Source of the DNA: Flagellimonas_B algarum
GTDB taxonomy: Bacteria > Bacteroidota > Bacteroidia > Flavobacteriales > Flavobacteriaceae
Direction: 5' to 3'
Length of the DNA stretch: 64,000 bases
NCBI RefSeq assembly: GCF_040513375.1
Contig: NZ_JBEVTG010000001.1
Coordinates: 62,001 to 126,000, forward strand
Part shown: one piece after another, positions 33,733 through 42,928 of the stretch
Layout: every line of letters starts with the position of its first letter
Position numbering within the stretch: position 1 is the stretch's first letter
Notes under the pieces: model-generated
Told to the model about the DNA's origin: nothing
Database searches by the model: none
The model's input: only the letters and a program-made list of their open reading frames with translations
Program-made: the position numbers and the translations under genes

Positions 33733-34921
33733 TCAACACTTCTAAAGGGTTGTTATCGTCGACCGTCGTGTGAGTGACCTCCTGTTCTTTGTCACTCGCA
33801 CTCAAAACGATCCCTATGGCCAAGCAGGTCATCCAAATGGAGGTACCCCCCATACTGATCAGGGGTAAGGGTTGCCCTGTGGTCGGAAACAGTTCGACCA
33901 CCACGGCCATATTGATGAAGGCCTGGAACACGATGGGCAGTCCGACACCGATGACCAGCAGTTTCGCGAAAATCGATTTGGCGGCATTGGCCACCACCAC
34001 GATACGAAACAGCAATAAGAGGTAGAAAAACAAAAGTCCTATTCCTCCTATCAATCCATATTCTTCAATAATGATCGCAAAAATGAAATCAGAGGTACTT
34101 TGCGAGAGGATGTTCTTCATGACACTCTTGCCGGCCCCTTTGCCCATCAGACCTCCTTCGGCGACGGCCATCTTGGCGTACTCTACTTGTCGTGAGGCAT
34201 CGGCCGAGGCTTTTTCCGGGTAGACGAAAGTCTCGATACGGTTTTTCCAGGTCAATGCCCGTTGCGATGGTATTTTATCAGGTGCTACGAAGAGTACGGT
34301 CAAAAAAGTGGTGGCGATGAGTAGGCCCACACCCACCATTGAAAGCAGGTACTTTAACGGATACCCTCCCAAAAAACAAAGCATCAAGGCCATGACGGTG
34401 ATGATCGCCGCTGTTGAGAAATTCTCGGGCACGATGAGCAAGACCACCAGTGCCACCGGAACCCAAAGCGGTAAAATGCTTTCTTTGAAACTGATCGTTT
34501 TATCCTTGATCTTCGAAAGGTATCGGGCGATCCAGATCATCAACACCACCGACGCCAAAGTCGAGGTCTGAAAATTTACCCCGATGAACGGGATTCGAAT
34601 CCAGCGGTTGGCCGTGACCGCACCGATCTGGGTCTCGACGGTCAGGGTATAGGCCAATAAAGGCAAAACGATGGGCAAGGCGATCAACGAAAGCCCTTTA
34701 AAATAATGTGTTGGGATGCGATGTACGGCATAGATGATCATAAAACCCAAGAACAACAAGACCCCATGTTTGATCAAGTGGCTTATGGTCGTTCCGGTAT
34801 CCTTGACGTATACCAAATTGGTGCTGGCGCTGTAAACCGGCAAAAAAGAGAACAGTGCCAATAGCGCAACGATGCCCCAAATGGCTTTATCCCCCTTAAT
34901 ATTTCTTGCCAGCGCCCTCAT
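33719..34921 (-). CDS. ftsW: SEDS-family glycosyltransferase FtsW
   Basis: 400 residues with about ten membrane segments. 'TTGQPLPLISMGGTSIWMTCLAIGIVLS' near the C-terminus is the SEDS signature, and 'QVEYAKMAVAEGGLMGKGAGKS' with 'DFIFAIIIEEYGLIGG' is the conserved loop region with the catalytic acid. It polymerises septal glycan strands with FtsI. It is 5 bp after murD. Confidence 0.95.
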   Translation of the reverse strand: MRALARNIKGDKAIWGIVALLALFSFLPVYSASTNLVYVKDTGTTISHLIKHGVLLFLGFMIIYAVHRIPTHYFKGLSLIALPIVLPLLAYTLTVETQIGAVTANRWIRIPFIGVNFQTSTLASVVLMIWIARYLSKIKDKTISFKESILPLWVPVALVVLLIVPENFSTAAIITVMALMLCFLGGYPLKYLLSMVGVGLLIATTFLTVLFVAPDKIPSQRALTWKNRIETFVYPEKASADASRQVEYAKMAVAEGGLMGKGAGKSVMKNILSQSTSDFIFAIIIEEYGLIGGIGLLFFYLLLLFRIVVVANAAKSIFAKLLVIGVGLPIVFQAFINMAVVVELFPTTGQPLPLISMGGTSIWMTCLAIGIVLSASDKEQEVTHTTVDDNNPLEVLSGQL

Positions 34922-34926
34922 TTTCC

Positions 34927-36261
34927 CTATAGTTTTTTAATGGCGTCTTTGAATTGGTTGCCCCGGTCTTCGTAATTTTCGAAGAGATCGAAACTGGCGC
35001 AGGCCGGCGAAAGCAAAACCGCATCGCCCCGTTGACCTATCTTGTAGGCTACTTTGACCGCTTCTTCCATAGAATAGGTTTCGATCATGAGATCGATGAC
35101 GTTTCCGAAAGCCGTAACCAATTTGGTATTGTCCATACCCAAACAGATGATGGCCTTGACCTTTTCACGCACCAAAGGCATGAGTTCACTATAGTCATTG
35201 CCCTTGTCAACGCCACCAACGATCCAGACGATGGGTTTCTTGATACCATCCAAAGCGAAATAGGTCGCGTTCACATTGGTGGCTTTCGAGTCGTTGATGT
35301 ATTCGACATGATTGATCTTCAAGACCTTTTCAAGACGGTGTGGCACCCCTTGGAACGTCTGAATACTGTTTCTAATGGCTTCTTTTCGCACACCCACCAA
35401 GAGGGAGGCCATACTGGCGGCCATCGCGTTTTTTACATTGTGTTGCCCTTCCAAGGCCAAGATATCAGTACTCATTTCAAAGGTTTTTGATTCCACGTTC
35501 ATAATTATTCGATCTGCGTCTTGATATGCCCCTTCCTGCAATCGCTGTTGCAAGGAAAAAGGCAGTAATTTCGATTGTATGGGATTGGTTCGTAACCAGT
35601 CGGTGATCGTCACATCATCGGCATCATAAATCAGGTAATCCTCTGGACCCTGATTCATTGCGATTCGAAATTTCGAGGCCACGTAATTTTCAAAGCGATT
35701 GGCATAGCGATCCAAATGATCGGGTGTGATGTTCGTCAAAATCGCGATATGCGGTTTAAAATCAACGATACCATCGAGTTGAAAACTGCTGATTTCGAGC
35801 ACATAATGCGCGTAATGATGATCAGCTACCATTTTGGCATAACTATCACCGATATTTCCGGCCATACCCGCATCCATACCAGCCTGTTTCAGCAAATGGT
35901 GCGTCAACATGGTGGTTGTGGTCTTGCCGTTACTTCCTGTAATACCGATAACCACCGCATCTGAGTAGCGACTGGCGAATTCGATTTCCGAAATCACCGG
36001 AATCCCATGAGTCACCAACTCGACCACCAAGGGCACCGTATCCGGTATCCCCGGGCTTTTCATGACCAGTTGGGCATTTAGGATCTTTTCGGCCGTATGC
36101 CGGTTCTCCTCCCATTCAATTCCAAAATTTTCAAGAACGTCTTTATATTTTTCTTGGATCGGACCCTTGTCGGAGACAAAGACCTCAAATCCTTGCTGTT
36201 GCCCCAATAGGGCTGTTCCTACACCACTTTCGCCGCCACCCAGCACCACCAAACGGCCCAT
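34927..36261 (-). CDS. murD: UDP-N-acetylmuramoylalanine--D-glutamate ligase
   Basis: 444 residues: 'LVVLGGGESGVGTALLGQQQG' (N-domain), ATP loop 'GITGSNGKTTTTMLTHHLL', 'LEISSFQLDGI', 'AILTNITPDHLDRY' and C-domain 'YINDSKATNVNATYFAL'. It adds D-Glu to the peptide precursor. It lies one base after mraY, again showing a single long operon. Confidence 0.97.
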   Translation of the reverse strand: MGRLVVLGGGESGVGTALLGQQQGFEVFVSDKGPIQEKYKDVLENFGIEWEENRHTAEKILNAQLVMKSPGIPDTVPLVVELVTHGIPVISEIEFASRYSDAVVIGITGSNGKTTTTMLTHHLLKQAGMDAGMAGNIGDSYAKMVADHHYAHYVLEISSFQLDGIVDFKPHIAILTNITPDHLDRYANRFENYVASKFRIAMNQGPEDYLIYDADDVTITDWLRTNPIQSKLLPFSLQQRLQEGAYQDADRIIMNVESKTFEMSTDILALEGQHNVKNAMAASMASLLVGVRKEAIRNSIQTFQGVPHRLEKVLKINHVEYINDSKATNVNATYFALDGIKKPIVWIVGGVDKGNDYSELMPLVREKVKAIICLGMDNTKLVTAFGNVIDLMIETYSMEEAVKVAYKIGQRGDAVLLSPACASFDLFENYEDRGNQFKDAIKKL

Positions 36262-36262
36262 A

Positions 36263-37483
36263 TCATCTGATTTTCAAAGTGACGATACTCAAAATGGCCA
36301 AAAGGATCCCGATGATCCAAAATCGCGTCACGATCTTACTTTCGTGGTATAGTTTTTTCTGATAATGATGGTGCAAAGGCGCCATCAGGAAAAGGCGTTT
36401 TCCTTCCCCGTATTTTTTCTTGGTTCGCTTGAAATAGCTGACTTGGAGCATCACCGATACCGTTTCGGCAAAGAAAATCCCGCACAAGAGCGGAATCAAC
36501 AGCTCTTTTCTGACAATGATGGCGATGACCGCGATCACCCCACCAATGGTCAAACTCCCAGTATCGCCCATGAACACCTGTGCTGGAAACGCATTGTACC
36601 ATAAAAAGCCCACCAAGCCCCCGACAAAAGCGGCAATGAACACGACCAATTCACCCACCCTTGGGATGTAGAAAATATCGAGGTAGGCCGAAAATTCGAT
36701 ATTACCCGAAACCCAGGCGAAAATCCCCAAGGTCAAGACGATGATGGCCGATGTACCCCCGGCCAGACCGTCGATCCCGTCGGTTAAATTGGCACCGTTC
36801 GATACTGCGGTCACGATCACGATGACGATCGGTATGAAAATCAACCAAGCATAGTCTTTGGCACCTTCACCCATCCATCCAAGAAAATCGGCATAGTCCA
36901 ATTCGTTGTTTTTGAAAAACGGGACATTGGTCCGTACCGACTTGATCTCTTTGCCATACACTTGTTCTACAGTAAACTGTTCGGTGATCCTTGAGGTATC
37001 CTTCTCCTTCACGGTCACTCCAGGATGGAAATACAGGACGGACCCAACGATCAATCCGAGTCCGACCTGACCCAACACCTTGAACCGTCCTTTAAGGCCC
37101 TTTTTGTCTTTTTTGAAGATTTTGATATAGTCATCGATAAAGCCGATAACCCCCATCCAGACCATGGTAATGATCAGCAGCAGCACGTAAATGTTCTTCA
37201 GGTCAGCGACCAACAAAACAGGGATCAGGGTCGACATGATGATGATGACGCCTCCCATGGTCGGGGTGCCCGCCTTTTGTTTCTGTCCTTGCAAACCAAG
37301 GTCACGAACGCTTTCCCCGATTTGCTTGGCCTTAAGGAAAAGGATGATCCGTTTCCCATATACCATGGCGATCAATAGGGATAGGATGACGGCAAAGGCA
37401 GCCCGAAAAGTCAAAAATTGGAACAAAGACGCCCCAGGCAATTGGTATTGTCGTTCTAAAAATTCGAATAGATAATAGAGCAT
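36263..37483 (-). CDS. mraY: phospho-N-acetylmuramoyl-pentapeptide-transferase
   Basis: 406 residues, about ten membrane segments. Motifs are 'GTPTMGGVIIIMS', 'GFIDDYIKIFKKDKKGLKGR', 'NLTDGIDGLAGG' and 'GDTGSLTIGGVIAVIAIIVR' followed by 'MAPLHHHYQK', all typical of MraY. It forms lipid I from UDP-MurNAc-pentapeptide and undecaprenyl phosphate. A Bacteroidota-type insertion (about 135-185) with 'FTVEQVYGKEIKSVRTNVPFF' follows the second motif, giving a longer protein than E. coli MraY (360 aa). Confidence 0.97.
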   Translation of the reverse strand: MLYYLFEFLERQYQLPGASLFQFLTFRAAFAVILSLLIAMVYGKRIILFLKAKQIGESVRDLGLQGQKQKAGTPTMGGVIIIMSTLIPVLLVADLKNIYVLLLIITMVWMGVIGFIDDYIKIFKKDKKGLKGRFKVLGQVGLGLIVGSVLYFHPGVTVKEKDTSRITEQFTVEQVYGKEIKSVRTNVPFFKNNELDYADFLGWMGEGAKDYAWLIFIPIVIVIVTAVSNGANLTDGIDGLAGGTSAIIVLTLGIFAWVSGNIEFSAYLDIFYIPRVGELVVFIAAFVGGLVGFLWYNAFPAQVFMGDTGSLTIGGVIAVIAIIVRKELLIPLLCGIFFAETVSVMLQVSYFKRTKKKYGEGKRLFLMAPLHHHYQKKLYHESKIVTRFWIIGILLAILSIVTLKIR

Positions 37484-37484
37484 G

Positions 37485-38948
37485 TTATTTATCCAATTCG
37501 TTCAATGCGTTCCTTACTTCCTTAAAGTCATCGAATGCGACACGTTTGCCGTTCGTTTCCTGATAATTTTCATGCCCTTTACCGGCCACCAAAATAATGT
37601 CATTGGCGTGGGCTAGTTTACAAGCCGTTCGAATGGCTTGTTTGCGGTTCTCGACCGTTAGTACTTTTTTTTGGTTTTGAGGTTCGACACCGGCCTCCAT
37701 TTCCTCAATGATCGTCGCCGGAGGCTCGGATCTTGGGTTATCGGAAGTGAAAATCGCCTGGTTGCTCATCTCTGAAGCGATATGACCCATAACCGGACGC
37801 TTAGACTTATCACGGTCACCACCACACCCCACTACGGTGATGACGTTTTCATTTCCAGTCCTCAATGCGTTGATGGTAACCAACACATTTTTTAGTGCGT
37901 CCGGCGTATGGGCATAATCAACAATAGCCGTTATGCGTGCTTTTGAAACATAATATTGAAACCTGCCATCGACATTTTCCAACTCGCTGAGCAGTTTTAG
38001 GATCTCTAGGCGTTCAAGCCCGAGTAGTTCAGCTGTGGCATAGATGGCCAGGAGGTTGTATGCATTGAAATTGCCAATGAGCTTGGTCCAAATCTCATTG
38101 TCATCGATTTTTAATAGTTGCCCATCCAATTGATGCTCTAAGATCTGCCCGCGATAATCGGCATACGATTTCAAGGCGTAGGAATAGGTCTTGGCCTTGG
38201 TATTCTGCAGCATGACCATGCCGTTTTTATCATCAAGGTTCGTCAGGGCAAATGCCGTTTTGGGCAATTTATCGAAGAGTTCCTTTTTGGTATCGCGATA
38301 GGCCGCAAAGGTTTTGTGGTAATCGAGATGGTCATGCGAAAGGTTGGTGAAAATCGCAGCGGCAAAGGTCAAGCCTTCTGCCCGTTTTTGATGGATGCCG
38401 TGTGAACTGACCTCCATAAAACAGAACTCCACACCCGCCTCGTTCATTTCGTGTAGATGCTTATTAATGGTCAGTGCATCAGGTGTGGTATGGGTAGTGG
38501 GAAATTCGGCATCGTCTATCAGTACTTTGATGGTTGATATCAATCCGACTTTGTACCCCGCTTTTTTGAATAGGTTATACAGTAAAGTGGTCACTGTGGT
38601 CTTGCCATTGGTCCCCGTCACACCGACCAATTTTAGGTTCTTTGAGGGGATCCCATAAAAGTTCGACGCCATGATGGCCAAGGCCTTATTCGCATCATCG
38701 ACTTGTAAATAGGTAATACCCCCAACGGTCAGTTCCGGAATTTGTTCGCATACAACGGCTTTGACACCCGAATCGATGGCCTTTTGTATAAAATCGTGCC
38801 CGTCAACGGTCAACCCTTTGATCGCAACGAAAACATCGTCCATGGCCACCTTTCGGGAATCGAAATGAATGGCATTGATCAAAACGTCAGTACCACCACT
38901 GACTGCCGAGAGGCCTACCCCATACAATATGTCTTTCAATAACTTCAT
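37485..38948 (-). CDS. murE: UDP-MurNAc-tripeptide synthetase MurE
   Basis: 487 residues: 'HFDSRKVAMDDVFVAIKG' (N-domain), ATP loop 'VGVTGTNGKTTVTTLLYNLF', 'MEVSSHGIHQKRAEGL', 'FTNLSHDHLDYH' and C-domain 'VDYAHTPDALKNVL'. The substrate-selecting stretch reads 'SDNPRSEPP', the DNPR form that goes with meso-diaminopimelate. It adds that residue to the peptide stem. It overlaps ftsI by 4 bp (ATGA). Confidence 0.96.
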   Translation of the reverse strand: MKLLKDILYGVGLSAVSGGTDVLINAIHFDSRKVAMDDVFVAIKGLTVDGHDFIQKAIDSGVKAVVCEQIPELTVGGITYLQVDDANKALAIMASNFYGIPSKNLKLVGVTGTNGKTTVTTLLYNLFKKAGYKVGLISTIKVLIDDAEFPTTHTTPDALTINKHLHEMNEAGVEFCFMEVSSHGIHQKRAEGLTFAAAIFTNLSHDHLDYHKTFAAYRDTKKELFDKLPKTAFALTNLDDKNGMVMLQNTKAKTYSYALKSYADYRGQILEHQLDGQLLKIDDNEIWTKLIGNFNAYNLLAIYATAELLGLERLEILKLLSELENVDGRFQYYVSKARITAIVDYAHTPDALKNVLVTINALRTGNENVITVVGCGGDRDKSKRPVMGHIASEMSNQAIFTSDNPRSEPPATIIEEMEAGVEPQNQKKVLTVENRKQAIRTACKLAHANDIILVAGKGHENYQETNGKRVAFDDFKEVRNALNELDK

Positions 38949-40957
38949 GAAAGGGTCAAGATGATTTTATCGATTTTATGGATGTCGGTTCCCTGAGCCA
39001 CCGATTGCCTACGTACTTTACCATTGCCCTGCACCTCGACCTTCAATCCTAAATTCTCCAGTAGGGCTATGGCGTCCATACCGCACATCCCTTTCAGGTT
39101 GGGCATTTGGGTGCGATCGTTGTCAGCAGCATGGGCATAAAAAGCATTGTAATCGGAATCCAACTCATCATCTTCAGGGGTTTGCCCCCCTACCTCATCG
39201 ATGATGGGTGAATTGGCATAGATCTTATGGGCCATCGACCTGAAAACAGGTCCGGATACGTCGGCTCCGTAATACCCCACACTCTTATCGGGTTCATGAA
39301 TGACCACGATACATGAGTATTTGGGGCGATCCGCTGGAAAGTACCCCACGAATGAAGAGATATACGCTAGTTTATCAGGGTCTTTGGCAACGTAGTTCTT
39401 TTGACAGGTTCCGGTTTTACCGGCCATGGAAAATTCCGGCGAATACAAGCCATGTCCGGTACCGCTTTTCTTTTCGACCACATCCTTAAGCAGTTGCTTG
39501 ACCTTGCCGATATTGCTCGTCGAAGCGATGGATGGATTTACGACTTCGGTCTCGAAGCGCTCTAAGACGCGATCACCGACACGGGCCTCTTTCAAGAACC
39601 TCGGACGCACATACTTGCCATCGTTGGCCACGGCGTTATAGAAGGCCAAGGTTTGCAAAGGGGTCATCGAGACTTCATAGCCATGCGACATCCACGCCAA
39701 GGATACCCCCGACCATCCTTGCTCGCCAGGATACCGGAGCACCGGTTCACCTTCACCTACGATCGGAAGGCTCAAAGGCTTATGCAAATCCATATTCATC
39801 AATCGGTTGACGAATTGCTCTGGACGGTCTTTGTAGTTTTCATGGATGATTTTTGCAAAGGCCGTGTTCGAGGAAACCGCGAAGGCTTCTGCGACGGACA
39901 CTTTACCGTAGCCACCCCATTTGGAATCCTTAACGGTACGGTCATAGACCCGCCATCTCCCTTTTTCGGTATCGACCACCGTGCTGGTGTCGACTACGTT
40001 ATCTTCAAGGGCGGCCAGCAAGGACATTAGCTTGAACGTGGATCCCGGTTCGTGCGATTCACCCACGGCATAATTTAGGCGTTCGTAATATTTTCCTTCC
40101 TCGGTACGTCCCAAATTCGAAATGGCCTTGACCTCGCCCGTCTCCGTTTCCATGACGACCACACAACCATGGTCGGCCTTGTAGTACTCGAGTTGCTTTA
40201 GTAGCGCATGGTGCGCTATGTCTTGGATGTTCGAATTCAAGGTGGTGACCAAATCCCTTCCGTCTTGGGGTTCGATGATGTTATCGAAACCGACCGGTTT
40301 CCATTCACTGCCCGCACTTTTTTGTTTTAGGCGTTTGCCTTCGATACCCCTGAGGTAGGTTTTTCCGAAAGCACCGTCCAATCCGACCCTGGTAAAATGC
40401 CCTTCACCGTCTATCCTTTCATAACCGATGCTCCGAGCCGCCATTTTTCCCAACGGATACTCACGCACTACCCGGTGGGATTCAATGAACCCTCCGCGAT
40501 GTGGACCGTATCGGAACAAGGGGAAGTTTCGGATTCGCGCATAATCCAAATACGAAACGTTTCGCGCGATCAATTTGTAGCCGTTTTTGTTGGCCCTGGC
40601 CTTTCGAAAAAGATTGAGGTAGTGCGAAGAGGGCCTACCGAACAGTTGGCCTAATGAATCACTTAAGGCATTAATATGGTCATCCCAGTCGTTCTTGGTG
40701 ACCGTGTTGGCATCGAAACGGATTTCGTACTTAGCCACTGAGGCCGCGAGAAGACTTCCGTCATCGGCATAGATGTTACCGCGATTAGGCTGAATAGTGA
40801 ACATGCGTTCGGTCTTCTGCATCGCCAGTTCCTTATAGGTTTCCCCTTTGACCATTTGGATATCGACCAACTTGACCACCACCGCCACGGCAAAAACAAA
40901 GAAGCCGGCGGCGACCAGATACAGCCTATTCATGATATTTTTTTCAGTGATAGGCAT
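38945..40957 (-). CDS. ftsI: penicillin-binding protein FtsI/PBP3-type with PASTA domain
   Basis: 670 residues. A membrane helix near the N-terminus ('RLYLVAAGFFVFAVAVVVKLVDI'), the dimerisation domain with 'NRGNIYADDGSLLA', then the transpeptidase domain with 'EPGSTFKLMSLL' (SxxK), 'AVSSNTAFAK' (SxN) and 'MAGKTGTCQK' (KTG). A C-terminal PASTA domain ('MPNLKGMCGMDAIALLENLGLKVEVQGNGKV') binds peptidoglycan or signals. It cross-links septal peptidoglycan in the periplasm. Confidence 0.96.
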   Translation of the reverse strand: MPITEKNIMNRLYLVAAGFFVFAVAVVVKLVDIQMVKGETYKELAMQKTERMFTIQPNRGNIYADDGSLLAASVAKYEIRFDANTVTKNDWDDHINALSDSLGQLFGRPSSHYLNLFRKARANKNGYKLIARNVSYLDYARIRNFPLFRYGPHRGGFIESHRVVREYPLGKMAARSIGYERIDGEGHFTRVGLDGAFGKTYLRGIEGKRLKQKSAGSEWKPVGFDNIIEPQDGRDLVTTLNSNIQDIAHHALLKQLEYYKADHGCVVVMETETGEVKAISNLGRTEEGKYYERLNYAVGESHEPGSTFKLMSLLAALEDNVVDTSTVVDTEKGRWRVYDRTVKDSKWGGYGKVSVAEAFAVSSNTAFAKIIHENYKDRPEQFVNRLMNMDLHKPLSLPIVGEGEPVLRYPGEQGWSGVSLAWMSHGYEVSMTPLQTLAFYNAVANDGKYVRPRFLKEARVGDRVLERFETEVVNPSIASTSNIGKVKQLLKDVVEKKSGTGHGLYSPEFSMAGKTGTCQKNYVAKDPDKLAYISSFVGYFPADRPKYSCIVVIHEPDKSVGYYGADVSGPVFRSMAHKIYANSPIIDEVGGQTPEDDELDSDYNAFYAHAADNDRTQMPNLKGMCGMDAIALLENLGLKVEVQGNGKVRRQSVAQGTDIHKIDKIILTLS

Positions 40958-41274
40958 CAGTTAGACGATTTGACTTTTATTTTTTGAGGAGGATTGCCAG
41001 CAGGGCGCAGACCGCTTAAAACGACCGATTCGGTCAGGGTCGATTCCAAACGCAATTGTTGGAGCTGTTTGCGATTCTGTACGAATTCGCTACGCAACGC
41101 ACGCACTTCTTCGTTCAATTCGGATATCTTGTGCACCCGCTTATCGGCGTGGTGCGAACTGGAAATCATGACGACCGCCAAAAAGGAAGCGAACAACAAG
41201 AACAGCCAATTCTTGGGGGCATCGCCACTGACCAAGAATTTACCCTTCAAGATATCCAACAGTCCTTTTTTCAT
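40957..41274 (-). CDS. ftsL: FtsL-like division protein
   Basis: 105 residues from the ATG at 41274, which begins 'MKKGLLDILKGKFLVSGDAPKNW' as in flavobacterial homologues and is preceded by AAAGGGAA; an ATG 36 bp upstream, abutting the rsmH stop, is possible. One membrane helix ('WLFLLFASFLAVVMISSS') is followed by a heptad-like coiled coil ('VHKISELNEEVRALRSEF'). It is a bitopic divisome protein expected to pair with FtsQ/FtsB-type partners. Its stop overlaps the ftsI start. Confidence 0.85.
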   Translation of the reverse strand: MKKGLLDILKGKFLVSGDAPKNWLFLLFASFLAVVMISSSHHADKRVHKISELNEEVRALRSEFVQNRKQLQQLRLESTLTESVVLSGLRPAGNPPQKIKVKSSN

Positions 41275-41310
41275 TGTGTTCCCTTTAGTGTTCGTTTTTC
41301 GATTTTGCAT

Positions 41311-42204
41311 TCAAATGCGCTCCGCGATGCGGAGCTTGGCACTTCTGGCCCGGTTGTTCTTGGCGATCTCATCGGCACTCGGCACGATCAAACCCCCTAC
41401 TTTCTTCAATGGCTGGTTGCTGTTCCCGTAAAAATCCTTTTCGACCTCCCCTTCAAAGTTGCCAGACCGAATGAATCGTTTGACCAAACGGTCTTCCAAA
41501 GAATGGTAACTGATCATACTGAGTCGCCCCCCTTTGACCAAAACCCCGGGTGCCTGCTGTAAAAATTCCTTGAGCACCTCGACTTCTTGGTTCACTTCTA
41601 TCCGGATGGCCTGATAAATCTGCGCCAGCACCTTGTTTTCACGTGCCTTGGGCAATACGGGACCCAGGATTTCCTTTAAGGCTCCCGTAGTGTCGATTTC
41701 GCGATCGCTACGTGACCGAACGATCAGGCCAGCGATTTTTCTCGAATTCCGCAAATCACCGTATTGAAACAACACATCGGCCAGTCGGGCTTCATCATAG
41801 GTGTTGACCACTTCGAAAGCAGAGAGTGCGCTGGAAGCATCCATGCGCATGTCGAGCGACGCATCGAATCGGATCGAAAATCCGCGATCCGCTTGATCGA
41901 ACTGGTGGGATGAAACGCCGAAATCAGCGAGAATTCCGTCAACCTTTACAATGCCATAGAACTTCAAATACCTTTTCAGATAGCGAAAGTTTTCATTGAT
42001 CAATTGAAACCTTTCGTCAGCGATACTGTTTTGCAACGCATCTTTATCTTGATCGAACGCTACCAAGCGTCCGTTTGCACCAAGTCTTTTCAATATTTCT
42101 TTGGAATGGCCACCACCACCGAAGGTGACATCGACATACACCCCGTCCTCCTTAATGTCCAAGCCATCAACCGATTCCGTCAACAGAACGGGATCATGAT
42201 ACAT
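41311..42204 (-). CDS. rsmH: 16S rRNA (cytosine1402-N4)-methyltransferase
   Basis: 297 residues: 'YHDPVLLTESVDGL', the SAM motif 'VDVTFGGGGHSKEIL', 'ILADFGVSSHQFDQADRGFSIRFDASLDMRM' and 'RLSMISYHSLEDRLVKRFI' are diagnostic of RsmH (MraW), which methylates C1402 in the ribosomal P site. It overlaps mraZ by 11 bp, the standard second place in dcw clusters. Confidence 0.97.
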   Translation of the reverse strand: MYHDPVLLTESVDGLDIKEDGVYVDVTFGGGGHSKEILKRLGANGRLVAFDQDKDALQNSIADERFQLINENFRYLKRYLKFYGIVKVDGILADFGVSSHQFDQADRGFSIRFDASLDMRMDASSALSAFEVVNTYDEARLADVLFQYGDLRNSRKIAGLIVRSRSDREIDTTGALKEILGPVLPKARENKVLAQIYQAIRIEVNQEVEVLKEFLQQAPGVLVKGGRLSMISYHSLEDRLVKRFIRSGNFEGEVEKDFYGNSNQPLKKVGGLIVPSADEIAKNNRARSAKLRIAERI

Positions 42205-42667
42205 CGGGCTTGGATTTACCGTCGACCATTACGCGACGTGCCAATTCCTTTTTGTCTTTTTTCGAAGCGGTAATCGCTTTCTCGTACGCAGCTTTGTCCC
42301 AAATCTCCAAGTGCTTCCCGATCGGGGCGATTTTGACTTCCTTGGTGATCCCAACGAGCCCGATAACGTCTTTCGGTATCAGCAACCTTCCGGTAGCGTC
42401 CATTTCCACTTGGCGAAGACCATCGGTGAACATCCTGATGAAATCGACGTTCTCCTCTTCGAAACGACTCTTTTCGTTCAGTTCGGCCATCACGCGTCTC
42501 CATTCGTAGGCAGGATACAACTCCAAGCACTCGTTGTAATATGATTTCTTGATGTAGAACCCATCTTTGAGTATCGGTGTCATCTGGTTTCGTAGGGCAA
42601 TAGGAAGCATCACCCGACCCTTTGCGTCAGCTTTGCATGTAAAAGAACCCAAGAAATAAATATCCAA
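42194..42667 (-). CDS. mraZ: transcriptional regulator/division protein MraZ
   Basis: 157 residues, two SpoVT/AbrB-like halves: 'FTCKADAKGRVMLPIALRNQM' and 'VEMDATGRLLIPKDVIGLVG', each with the DxxGRxxxP signature. A TTG at 42667 is the only suitable start, since an in-frame stop lies 24 bp upstream and no ATG precedes the first AbrB strand. MraZ binds phased repeats upstream of its own gene to control the dcw cluster; such repeats are present at 42711-42740. Confidence 0.93.
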   Translation of the reverse strand: MDIYFLGSFTCKADAKGRVMLPIALRNQMTPILKDGFYIKKSYYNECLELYPAYEWRRVMAELNEKSRFEEENVDFIRMFTDGLRQVEMDATGRLLIPKDVIGLVGITKEVKIAPIGKHLEIWDKAAYEKAITASKKDKKELARRVMVDGKSKPDVS

Positions 42668-42693
42668 AACCAGCCTATTTACTTTCTATAACT

Positions 42694-42701
42694 CAAATAT
42701 A
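42694..42701 (-). promoter_or_regulatory. -7 promoter element of the dcw cluster
   Basis: On the minus strand TATATTTG matches the Bacteroidota -7 consensus TAnnTTTG exactly, 27 bp before the mraZ start. The expected -33 region overlaps the MraZ-box-like repeats just upstream. Confidence 0.6.
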
Positions 42702-42710
42702 TAAATATTA

Positions 42711-42740
42711 TTACCACAATTTACCACAAAAAAACACTTT
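42711..42740 (-). promoter_or_regulatory. three MraZ-box-like repeats
   Basis: On the minus strand three consecutive 10-mers, AAAGTGTTTT, TTTGTGGTAA and ATTGTGGTAA, carry GTG in the same phase with a 10-bp period. MraZ of E. coli and mycoplasmas is known to bind such phased repeats (TGGG- or AAAGTG-type) before mraZ. The array lies directly upstream of the predicted -7 element, so binding would block transcription. Confidence 0.65.
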
Positions 42741-42896
42741 GTTAATAAAATCAGAATTTTTTCGCTTCAATTTGACACTAAACTAGTAAAATGATGGCTT
42801 TTCTGAACTCCTTAGGGTCAAAAAGCGCGGAGCTCAATTACGAAACAAGGCATACGGCAAGACGAAAAGCGCTAATTTCCATTGTACTGAAATGCC

Positions 42897-42904
42897 TATA
42901 TTTG
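42897..42904 (+). promoter_or_regulatory. candidate -7 promoter element of the alpha/beta hydrolase gene
   Basis: TATATTTG, an exact match to TAnnTTTG, 24 bp before the start codon at 42929. The -33 partner is not clear. Confidence 0.45.
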
Positions 42905-42928
42905 CCGCTCTAGACCGAACTGTCGTAG

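Noticed and set aside
26707..42667. Missing murF and ddl as a deletion in the dcw cluster
   Set aside because: These genes are normally elsewhere in flavobacterial genomes, so their absence here is not unusual.
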